Source: Scilla litardierei
Taxonomy: Eukaryota; Streptophyta; Magnoliopsida; Asparagales; Asparagaceae
Direction: 5' to 3'
Length of the DNA: 64,000 nucleotides
Assembly (NCBI GenBank): GCA_030789695.1
Contig: CM061141.1
Span: forward strand, 273,699,655 to 273,763,654
Each line of letters begins with the position of its first letter. Within the stretch, counting starts at the first letter, position 1. The notes beneath the pieces are model-generated. The model did no database searches and was not told the DNA's origin. It worked only from the letters and a program-made list of their open reading frames with translations. The position numbers were made by a program, and so were the translations under genes. Below are positions 43,594 to 52,445 of this stretch, piece after piece.

Positions 43594-45843
43594 TTAGACC
43601 TTTGGAAGCCAAGTCCAATTGGACTTAGACTTCCCCACATAATTTCTACTATGCACAACATCCGAAAAAAAAGCATTCATATACATTTGTTTTTCGTCCA
43701 TGCTTGTGTCCTTTGGGCTCCAAATTGTGAAAATCTTGGGAGCCCTCATCCTATTGGGTGCATGCATGCGACGTTGATTTCTACGTGATGCATGTTGTGG
43801 ATAGGCATACAGAACATGATGGAATGGTGCACGACGAGAATTATTCATATGATGAGGTGGGTGAACATATGCATGTGTGGGAACACGTGCGTGAGGGTGT
43901 CTCACATGGTGTGCACGTGCCCGAGAATGTGTTGCATAAAAATCATCATATGTGTGAGCCGGTGGAGTAGGACGTGTGTTCCTACGTGGCATGGTATTTG
44001 TGTACATATAAGCATGCCCCTTCTTTGGAGGTCCACCCAAAGTGGGTTTCTTTCCGAAAGAGGGTGTGGACGAGGTGGAAGCACCATTGGTAGATGAACT
44101 ACCAATAGAGTGTTTGCTACCACTTATAGAGTCACCGGAAGTTGGCCTAACAAAAGTAGTGGCTGATTTGGATGGACATCCCATCGTATACCCCAAGCCA
44201 ATGTGGTGATTGGCCGGAAGTAAGTCACTTAGGATTTTATCCAAATGGTCCTTACCCTTATTGAATCTATTAATTCGGCCTAATGTGTTCTCATATTTCT
44301 CTTTGAGAGAACGCATAGAAGTATCCAAGTTGGATACTTGCGATGTGAGCACATAAACACGAGATTTAAGATTCTCATTCTCAATACTCAAAGTCGAGTT
44401 TTGAGAAGTTAAATCCGCTATCTTATGTTCTTCCGGATCTTCAATGCAAACATGTTCATGTTTAGATTTGAGTTCAACAATCTCATTTCTTAACTCTTCA
44501 ACAACGGTGTCGTTGTTGGTGATGATAGTCTTAGGCGAGGTTTGAATGCTAGCTAGGTCATCTTTTAATTTAGTATATCTATTTACTAATTTAGTGTATT
44601 TAGACCATAATTGAGAGTTAGCATTCCTAAGTTCATCCATAGTTACCTCATCGCCTTCGTCGTCACTATCATCGGAAGAGGAGGATCCTTGATCATGCTC
44701 CTCTCTTGCCATGAAGCACATGTGCGCTTGCTCCACTTGCTCATCGTCTGACTCTCCGCTTGAAGAATCCTCGGAGTCGGTGAATGTTGCTCCGACAAGT
44801 CCCTTCTAGTTTCCTTTCTTGTACTTCTTGGACTTATCGAATTTTGGCGCCTTCCACTTCTCCTTTTGCTTGTTGAGAGGACACTCCACTTTCATATGTC
44901 CTGGCTTATTGCACTTGAAACACAAAGGAGAGGAAGAGGCGTTAGAAGAACCAAATTTAGCTTTGTTCTTATAGTTACCTTTTCGGAAGAAACGGTTGAA
45001 CTTCTTGGCCATGAGAGCCATGGACTCCAAGTCCAACTCGTTTTCCGAGTCTTCATCATCGGTTGATGTGGATGTGGATGGAGCGGCCTTGAAAGCAATA
45101 GCCTTCTTCTTTGGCTCGTCTTGCTTTAGGTAGGACTTCATCTTTTCCTGTAATTTGAGCTTGCTATCCTTGCGTACCTCGTATGACATTAAAGTACCCA
45201 TTAGTTGAACTACGGTGTACTTATTCATGTCATTACCTTCCTCGATGGCGAAGGTACGCTTTTCCCAAGAAGAAGGAAGTCCTTCGATAAGCTTCGAACA
45301 CTTCTCCTTTTGGGTGTAGGATTTGCCGAGAGCCTCCAACTCGTTTATGATGTCGACGAAGCGAGCGTAATACTCCTTCATCTTCTCGCCCTGTTGCATA
45401 TGAAATATTTCGTAATCTTTGTTTACAACTACGAGTTTAGAGTCTCTTACCCTACTCGTCCCTTCATGTAGAATGAGGATGGAGTTCCAAATTTGATATG
45501 CACTTTTACATGTGCATATCTTATTGAAGTCCTCGGGCTCCAACGCGCATTGCAAGGCGTTCATTGCCTTGGCATTGCTTACCTCCGCGGCGACCTCCGT
45601 GGTTGTCCATTTCTCAAAGTCTTCTTCTTCGGGCTCGACGTATTCCTTCATCGTGGTCCTCCATAGAGATGCACTCCGGAGGAAAGTTTCCATCCGGCAT
45701 TTCCAGTACCCGTAGTTGGTACCGTTGAAGAATGGAGGCCTCTTCGAGGAATGTCCTTCCATCACCGAAGATGCTCCTTCACGGTTCCTGAAGGTGCCAT
45801 AGTCGGAAGGTGGACGCACGGTCTTGTTGTCGTTGGCAGACAT
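43594..45843 (-). pseudogene. SIRE-like Gag, one internal stop
   Basis: ATG at 45843. The N-terminal copia Gag domain (FNGTNYGYWKCRM; EYVEPEEEDFEKW; FNKICTCKSAYQIW) spans about residues 35-240, followed by a CCHC knuckle (CFKCNKPGHMKVEC). TAG at 44806-44808 interrupts the frame, which continues in phase with an acidic Ser-rich stretch, a coiled coil (44640-44250), a Gly/Pro/Lys segment (FGKKPTLGGPPKKGHAY) and a striking His/Arg-rich tail. It ends at TAA (43594-43596). The long coiled-coil extension is typical of SIRE Gag. The paralogue at 61572 ends at the same place, so the terminal stop looks inherited and not random. Confidence 0.88.
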
Positions 45844-45856
45844 AGCTAAGTATCTG

Positions 45857-45868
45857 GCTCTGATACCA
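45857..45868 (-). other. primer binding site of the SIRE-like element
   Basis: The minus strand reads TGGTATCAGAGC, the tRNA-iMet type, two bases from the LTR end at 45871. Confidence 0.92.
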
Positions 45869-45870
45869 AA

Positions 45871-47744
45871 TGTAATGCCCTACAAGCTACTGCACAAGTA
45901 CTAGAGGGGGGGTGAATAGTACTTTAAAAATAACAAGGAGTATAATTCCTAATTATAATGCAAACAACTACCAAATCAATTTGCGGAAGCTTAAATTGAA
46001 TGACAACAACAAAATTAACAATGCTAACAAGAGATGTTACTGGGTTCGGATCCACCCAAGTCTCCCCGACTTGTTCCCGGTGATCCTACGTCCCAACCAC
46101 CCAGATCCCCTCCGGATACTTGAGTTAGAAACCCTAACTCAAGATTTCCACTATGAAATACTTGTGAAAAACCTCCACAAGTCAAATCATACAAAATGTA
46201 ATTTGTGACTCCCACAACCCGGGATCACAACCACACTCTCACAACCGAGAGTGAAACTTACAAATCAAATATGAAATGAAATAAGAAAACTTCTTACCGA
46301 ACAAAATACCTATGCCTTGAGTATTGCTTACGAATTAGGGCAATGATGATTTTGAGGAAGAAGTGGCACCAAACCCTAGCTCCAAGATATAGATCAGCGA
46401 TGGAGAGCTTTGGGGATGTAGGTGACCTAGAAACAAGCACTTGGCTTGGAAGGCTTCACACTCAATGAATCTCTCTTTGGAAGTAAGAGTTAGGAGAGAT
46501 TATTGAATGGAATGAATGAGCTTTGAATGAGCTTGGAATGATTTCTCTTGATCTCTAAACTTGCAATAATATCAGCCTTGGCAGCAATGAATGCAGCCCA
46601 TCAAGTATATATAGGATAGAGGAGAGAGAGAAAGAAATTCGAGTCATTAAATGCTCCAACGGCTCTTTTCTGAACCCAACTAGTCGGTCAAAGAACAACC
46701 ACCGACCGACTAGTTCATCAACTAGTCGGTCGGTCAATTAACTTATACCGACTAATGAGTGAACTGAGAAAAGATCAAAGACAGACAAAAGGAACTAGTC
46801 GGTCTAAGAAGAGTAGCTGACCGACTAGTTTCACAACTAGTCGGTCGGTTACTCAGCGTAGACCGACTAACAGATAAAACTGAAGTCTGAGCTAAAATAG
46901 ACTTAGTCGGTCCAAGAACAAATGTTGACCGACTAATTCACCAACTAGTCGGTCACCAAATGAACATAGACCGACTAACAATAAACAGTAAGTATGGTGA
47001 AAATTTGGCATGTACAGTAAACTAAACTAGTCGGTCTAAGAAGGAAAGTTGACCGACTAGTTCATCAACTAGTCGGTCGATCAATGAACACAGACCGACT
47101 AATGATAAACAGTAGCTTAGGTTCAAATGTGCATGTACAGGGAAAGCTCAACTAGTCAGTCACAGAAGCATCACTGACCGACTAGTTCACCAACTAGTCG
47201 GTCGGTGAGTCAACTTAGACCGACTAACTGTAAACAGAAAAGAGCTATGAATTAACTGACTGAAACTAGTCGGTCCAAGAAGCTTGGCTGACCGACTAGA
47301 TCACCATCTAGTCGGTCAGTTCTTCTTCTTGAACCAACTAACATGCACAAGAAGTCCCGAATCGAAGCGTGAAGCTTCGGGAAGAATTGTATGGACTTCT
47401 ACTAAGATCCTAGAGCTAAGATATGAGCGTTATGAAGAATTAAAACGTAAGACCTACTCAAGGCTTAACATTCTACGAAAGAAGCTTAAAGACTATAAAT
47501 AAAACTTGACGATACCGTCTTCTATAGCTTCAATCGAATCTTCATGACTTCTAAATAGGTCCATAAGCTTCAACGTAGCTTTAGACGAACGATCATGTGC
47601 TTTGAGAAGTCTTGAGACGTCGTAATTGATATTCATATGAATTTGGCGAAGATCTCCATAACTGCGCTCACAAAGTGTTAGTTCACGTTATGTTTATGTT
47701 TGTTCATCATCCAAAACCAAATCCGGGGAGTCCAATATCCAACA
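45871..47744 (-). repeat. 5' LTR of the SIRE-like element
   Basis: 1874 bp, about 1% diverged from the 3' LTR by eye. TATATATA at 46606-46613 and the palindrome array at 46679-47341, with about two dozen ACCGAC/GTCGGT cores. This is the LTR that would drive the genomic RNA. Confidence 0.95.
46679..47341. promoter_or_regulatory. DRE-core palindrome array, SIRE-like 5' LTR
   Basis: Six units as in the 3' LTR, with most motifs intact. In transcription direction the order is conserved segment (47430-47340), array, TATA box, transcript start. Facing half-sites (AGTCGGTC / GACCGACT) could also form short hairpins in single-stranded DNA. Confidence 0.8.
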
Positions 47745-47894
47745 GCGGCTACTAGCAAAATGAAAGCCTCTTGTTCTTCATTGAGTCACCCTGCTGGCCT
47801 CAATGCTCCTTCAAGCTCACCGTCCGCTTTTCCTGGAACCCTGCAAACTCCGGCACCACCTGCAAACAGCGCATGCAAGAGATCGGTAAAATAA
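47745..47894 (+). pseudogene. coiled-coil gene family, copy A, C-terminal end
   Basis: Resumes directly after the SIRE-like element with GCGGCTACTAGC and encodes the Ser/Pro-rich tail (SSSPSAFPGTLQTPAPP) ending SACKRSVK and TAA. It completes the copy whose 5' part ends at 10841. Confidence 0.85.
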
Positions 47895-47992
47895 ATGCTG
47901 CAAACAGTGCACACAAGCGTTGTATATAACTAACGTAGAGTTTGTCTCTGTTGAACTGTGTACAAAAATTAACAAGTTGGAAGAAATCAACA

Positions 47993-49047
47993 ATGAAAAC
48001 TCACAGTTCCCTTTGCACTACTCTTTTTGCACTACTCATCCTCAGTTCTCTTTGTTATGCTCTCTCTGTAATGCTCTTTCTCTTTGCACTGTTTTTTCTC
48101 GGTTCCTCCATGGTGCGTGAGTCTGAAAATAACATGGAAGAAGCCCATGGCCTCAGGGCCAGAATTGCAGAGCTTGAGCACATGCTAGAGGAGGAGAAAC
48201 AGAGCCGTGCTCTGCTCGAGTCGGAGTTCATGCTGGCGAAGCTCGTTGCAAGCCAAGAAGCCATCAGGTACCAAGGAGACCGTCTAATACTCAGACATCA
48301 AGTGACAATTTTGGAGCGAGAATGCAACACTCTGAGAGAGGGGGGGGGGGGCTCAAGGACCAAGCTCGGGTGGAGGAGATGCGGAAAAAGGAGAGGGAGT
48401 TCGAGGGGAAGTTGATTGATCTGCAAAGTGCAAAGACACGAGCGCAGAACAAAGTTCTTGAATGGAAGAAGAAGTACGGGCAGGAGGAGGCTCGTGCGCT
48501 GCAGTTTTTTGATGAAAAGAAGAAGGTCGTGGATGAGGTTCGTGGATTAAAGGAGAAGAACACGTCGTTGGAGGTTAGATTATTGAGGCTTGTGGAGGTA
48601 ATTGAGGAGTTTAAAGAAGATTCTGTTGAAATCGAAGAGAATAAACGAGATCTTGGGCATGCTGTGACAATGATAGAGGGTGTTCGCGAATGGATGAATA
48701 AGCATCGGGAGGCAGAGGCTCGAGCGTCGAATATTGCAGGAGACTTTGCAGGTCTCATTGAGAAGGAGAGGACGGAGAGGGAGTCCAAGGATAAGACGCA
48801 AGCTCAGGTTAAGTGCGAGGATCTGGAGCCTCCAACATTAAGGCTTGTTGAGGAAAATTCTTGTCTAGAAGGGAAAGAACAGGCGTACGGCAATGACTCT
48901 GATGATGAAGTTATGCTTGTTCAAAGGCTAAAGAAACTTAAAGAGGTGTTTACTGGCAAAACGAAAGCCTCTGGTTCTTCATTGAGTCACCCTGCTGGCC
49001 TTAAGTCTCCTTCAAGCTCACCGTCCGCTTTTCCTAGAACCCTGTAA
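47993..49047 (+). pseudogene. coiled-coil gene family, copy B
   Basis: ATG at 47993 opens an N-terminal hydrophobic region of about 40 residues, then a heptad-rich coiled coil. A run of 12 G (48340-48351), where copy C has 5, shifts the frame. After it the coiled coil continues intact (KKEREFEGKLIDLQSAK ... VVDEVRGLKEKN ... EWMNKHREAEARASNIAG), then an acidic NDSDDEV patch and a Ser/Pro tail. A TAA (49045-49047) replaces the Gln codon present in A and C, removing the last ~20 residues. If the G run is an assembly error, this is the most complete copy. Function unknown. Confidence 0.75.
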
Positions 49048-49192
49048 ACTCCGACACCACCTACAAACAGCGCATGCAAAAGATCGGTAAAATAAATGCT
49101 GCAAACAGTGCACTCAAGCGTTGTATAGGACAACATAGAGTTTGTCTCTGTTGAATTGTGTACAAAAATTAACAAGTTGGAAGAAATCAGCT

Positions 49193-50288
49193 GTGAAGAG
49201 TCACAATTCCTTTTGCACTGCTCTTTTTGCACTGCTCTTTCTCAGTTCTCTTTGCCGTGCTCTCTCTGCAATGCTCTTTCTCTTTGCACTGTTTTTTCTC
49301 GGTTCCTCCATGGTGCTTAAGACTGAAAATAACATGGAAGAAGACCATGGCCTACTGGCCAGAATTTCAGAGCTCGAGCACATGCTAGAGGAGGAGAAAC
49401 AGAGCCGTGCTCTGCTCGAGTCGGAGTTCGTGCTGACGAAGCTCGTCGCAAGCCAAGAAGCCATTAGGTACCAAGGAGACTGCCTATTTCTCAAACATCA
49501 GGTGACAATTTTGGAGCGAGAATGCAATACTCTGAGAGAGAGGGGGCTTAAGGACCAAGCTCGGGCGGTGGAGATGCGGAAAAAGGAGAGGGAGTTCGAG
49601 GAGAAGTTGATTGATCTGCAATCTGCAAAGACACGGGCGCAAGATGAAGTTCTTGAATGGAAGCAGAAGTATGGGCAGGTGGAGGCTCATGCGCTGCAGT
49701 TTTTTGATGAAAAGAAGAAGGTCGTGGATGAGGTTCGTGGATTAAAGGAGAAGAACATGGCGTTGGAGGTTAGATTATTAGGCTTGTGGAGGTAATTGAG
49801 GAATTTAAAGAGGTTCGGTTGAAATCGAAGAGAATAAATGAGATCTTGGGCATGTTGTGACAATGATAGAGGGTGTTCATGAATGGATGAATAAGCATCG
49901 GGAGGCAGAGGCTCGAGCATCGAATATTGCAGGAGACTTTGCAGGTCTCATTGAGAAGGAGAGGATGGAGAGGGTGTCCAAGGATAAGACGCAAGATCAG
50001 GTTAAGTGCGAGGATCTGGGGCCTCCAACATCAAGGCTTGTTGAGGAAAATTTTCGTCTGGAAGGGAAAGAACAGGCGCACGACAATGACTCTGATGATG
50101 AAGTTCTGCTTGTTCAAAGGCGAAAGAAACTTAAAGAGGCGGCTACTGGCAAAACGAAAGCCTCTGGTTCTTCATTGAGTCACCCTGCTGGCCTCAAGGC
50201 TACTTCAAGCTCACCGTCCCCTTTTCCTGGAACCCTGCAAACTCCTGCACCACCCACAAACAGCGCATGCAAGAGATCGGTAAAATAA
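49193..50288 (+). pseudogene. coiled-coil gene family, copy C
   Basis: The start codon is GTG (49193) where B and D have ATG; the next in-frame ATG (49271) lies inside the hydrophobic segment. The coiled coil is open to about 49780, where a one-base loss (TTATTAGG for TTATTGAGG) and another near 49812 break it. The C-terminal part from 49857 is open to TAA at 50286-50288, with the full tail (TLQTPAPPTNSACKRSVK). It preserves the uninterrupted versions of the solo-LTR and SIRE target sites seen in copy A. Confidence 0.78.
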
Positions 50289-50379
50289 ATGATGCAAACA
50301 GCGTACGCAAGCGTTGTATAGGACAAACGTAGAGTTTGTCTCTGTTGAATTGTGTACAAAAGTTAACAAGAAATCAGCA

Positions 50380-50961
50380 ATGAAGACGCACAGTTCCCTT
50401 TGCACTGCTCTTTTTGCACTGCTCTTCCTCGGTTCTCTTTGTCGTGCTCTCTCTGCACTGCTCTTTCTGTTTGCAATGTTTTTTCTCGGTTCCTCCCTGG
50501 CGCTTGAGACTGAAAACAACATGGTAGAAGACCATGGCCTCCAGGCCAGAATTGCAGAGCTCGAGCTTATGCTACAGGAGGAGAAACAGAGCCGAGCTCT
50601 GCTCGAGTCGAAGTTCGTGCTGGCTAAGCTCGTCGCAAGCCAAGAAGCCAGCAGGTACCAAGGAGACTGTCTAATTCTCAGACATCAGATGTCAATTTTG
50701 GAGCGAGAACGCAACACTCTGAGAGAGAGGTGGCTCAAGGACCAAGCTCGTGCGGAGGAGATGTGGAAAAAGGAGAGGGAGTTCGAGGAGAAGTTGATTG
50801 ATTTGCAATGGGCAAAGACACGTACGCAGGACGAAGTTCTTGAATGGAAGCAGAAGTACGGGCAGGTGGAGGCTCCTACGCTGCAGTTTTTTAATGAAAA
50901 GAAGAAGGTAGTGGATGAGGCAAGAGATCGAAAATTTGCTTTGATATTAATGACGTATTAA
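50380..50961 (+). CDS. coiled-coil gene family, copy D, truncated
   Basis: Open from ATG 50380 to TAA 50959-50961, 193 aa. Residues 5-40 are hydrophobic with an internal repeat (SSLCTALFALLFLGSLCRALSALLFLFAMFFLG is described here in parts: SSLCTALFALLFLGS, then LCRALSALLFLFAMF), compatible with a signal anchor or helical hairpin. From about 45 to 180 it is a charged, heptad-rich coiled coil (AELELMLQEEKQSRALLESK; KKEREFEEKLIDLQ). Homology to B and C stops near 50920, so the second coiled-coil half and the Ser/Pro tail are lost and replaced by about 12 unrelated codons. No named family is recognised; membrane-tethered coiled coil is inference. Confidence 0.6.
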   Translation: MKTHSSLCTALFALLFLGSLCRALSALLFLFAMFFLGSSLALETENNMVEDHGLQARIAELELMLQEEKQSRALLESKFVLAKLVASQEASRYQGDCLILRHQMSILERERNTLRERWLKDQARAEEMWKKEREFEEKLIDLQWAKTRTQDEVLEWKQKYGQVEAPTLQFFNEKKKVVDEARDRKFALILMTY

Positions 50962-51513
50962 GGTCACATGCTTTTAGATTTAAGTCTTATACTTGTTCAA
51001 TCTAAAAACATTGTAGATTAAACCGGATACTTATTCAATCTGATTCAGAAACTACATGCAAACTTTTATATTAATTCTGATACTTATTCAATCTGAAGAC
51101 ATATTCAATCGAATTCAGAAACTGCTTGAAAATTTTTAGATTAAATCTCATACATATTCCAATTGATGACATTTTGAAAATGACCCAGCCATTCAAATAT
51201 ATTGATGTACATACTGATACAGATCCAAACAGATTCATTAGCCTATGGTCTTACAAACTGAAACATATGACTGTCTTCGTAAGATGTTTGCAATGAAGGG
51301 GCTCTTTACGGGATAAATTGTCGGTGTGATCTGCGTGCTTCCCCGTCAACTTCCGAGAGTTCATCGGGCGACCATCTTCGTTCAGTTTATTACCGTCGTT
51401 GCCGATTTTCTGCCATCGTCGGCTGGATATGAGTGTCGTCATAGCATGCGTCGTTGTAACCTACAGTCAGGTATGTAGCCGTTTCAAAGACACCGAGAGG
51501 AACTCCGATTCAC
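50962..51513. other. AT-rich unassigned interval with degenerate repeats
   Basis: Contains three or four loosely repeated ~65-70-bp blocks (GATACTTATTCAATCTGA...TTCAGAAACT) between about 51015 and 51160. No convincing coding frame or element ends. Confidence 0.5.
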
Positions 51514-51738
51514 ATGAGGCGTCGAACAACAGCAAATGGTTGCATAACAAATAGAATGAGCTTTTTATCATCGCGATCGAAAAGGATAGGAGGGAGTGTT
51601 TGTGTGTCATTGACGAGGTATAGTGAAATGATGAAGGGTTTGATGGAGGAGATGGAGTGTATAGTCGAGGAGTGGAAGGCGAAATGCTCACATATGGAAG
51701 GCATTCATCGGGCATGCTTGATTATAAATGGACGATAG
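51514..51738 (+). pseudogene. possible exon fragment of the coiled-coil family
   Basis: An open stretch encoding RSKRIGGSVCVSLTRYSEM and then a charged helical segment (GLMEEMECIVEEWKAKC). A related sequence occurs inverted at about 52010-52050 (minus strand RSKRTGGSACAS). GATCGAAAA at 51575 also occurs at 50926 in copy D, just where D leaves the family sequence. It may be a displaced 3' exon of that family or of a neighbour; no splice signals were identified. Confidence 0.35.
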
Positions 51739-52155
51739 CCATTCGTTGCGTTTATTACCCCCATTGCGTAAGTTTCCAACATCAACCATTTAGCTTTACA
51801 TGAAAAGAGAACTGGTTGAATTCCATCGTCCATTTCTATCTCAAGCCCTGAAGATGCGTATGAAATCGGAGGAGTACAAGCTGATGCAGTCGTCTCCCAA
51901 CTATGCTCCTCTCCCTGGTCTGCGAAGAGAAGAATGCCCCCCTGGCCTTTGGTCCCTGGATGACTGCCCTGGGTCCCATAGGTTGGCCGGGCTTGGCTAC
52001 TGTCTCTTTGAGGCACAAGCACTTCCTCCTGTTCTTTTCGATCTCTTGGCTCGCAGCCAAAATTGGAATTCTGCAGGAGGAAAAGGACAATTATGATCTG
52101 CTTCATCCACAGGTAGATTTGGCCAAAAAACTGCAGCGTAGGAGCCTCCATATGT
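51739..52155 (-). pseudogene. inverted, rearranged gene fragments
   Basis: The minus strand near 52150 reads GGAGGCTCCTACGCTGCAG and six T, identical to copy D at 50870-50892, followed by a diverged GTGGATGA. Further along comes the RSKRTGG-like segment. So this interval contains pieces of the coiled-coil family in inverted orientation. The long open frame across it (51705-52379) fuses these with Ty3 leader sequence and is unlikely to be a gene. Confidence 0.45.
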
Positions 52156-52207
52156 TTTCCGGTCTCCACATCGTAGTCCCCCGCGCGGCCGGGCCGGGGT
52201 CCGTCCG

Positions 52208-52331
52208 AACCCCGGGCCCGAGACACGCGCCGAGCGATCATGGTTCCTCCCCGCCAACCCCCCGGCCCGAACCCCGGGCCCGAGACACGCGCCGAGCGGT
52301 CATGGTTCCTCCCCGCCAACCGCGACATGGC
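52208..52331. repeat. 62-bp GC-rich tandem duplication
   Basis: GAACCCCGGGCCCGAGACAC begins at 52207 and again at 52269; the two 62-bp units differ by only a few bases. Confidence 0.85.
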
Positions 52332-52425
52332 CCCGGTGCCGATATCGGGGCCGCGACCTTCTTTCGCTGCGGAGGGCAAGGCCTCGTCATTGCTGGTGCA
52401 CTTGCTTTACGTGGGTGTTAGCTCG

Positions 52426-52443
52426 TTCCCACAGACGGCGCCA
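52426..52443 (-). other. primer binding site of the Ty3 remnant
   Basis: TGGCGCCGTCTGTGGGAA on the minus strand, two bases from the LTR start TGTTTACG (plus strand 52446). Confidence 0.75.
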
Positions 52444-52445
52444 GA

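Larger units (their letters stand above)
10842..47744 (-). mobile_element. SIRE-like Ty1/copia element interrupted by a Tekay array
   Basis: Minus-strand element: 5' LTR 45871-47744, primer site 45857-45868, gag 45843-43594, pol 43594-40425, an internal regulatory segment, an extra ORF (39532-39423 continuing at 15267-13698), polypurine tract 12718-12732 and 3' LTR 10842-12717. Without the 24.2-kb insertion it is about 12.7 kb, a usual size for SIRE/Maximus elements. Flanking bases are GCTGC (10837-10841) and GCGGC (47745-47749), a target duplication with one later mutation; copy C shows the uninterrupted site (AGAGGCGGCTACTGG). I counted roughly 18 differences between the LTRs by eye, about 1%, so the insertion is fairly recent. 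Confidence 0.9.

Noticed and set aside
46679..47341. Regularly spaced palindromic repeats resembling a CRISPR array
   Set aside because: Plant nuclear context; units have paired inverted half-sites and diverged homologous spacers, and lie in LTR U3. There are no cas genes.
51705..52379. 224-codon minus-strand frame joining GC-rich sequence to gene fragments
   Set aside because: It crosses the end of a Ty3 leader, a 62-bp duplication and a rearrangement breakpoint, and shows no domain; a chance fusion.
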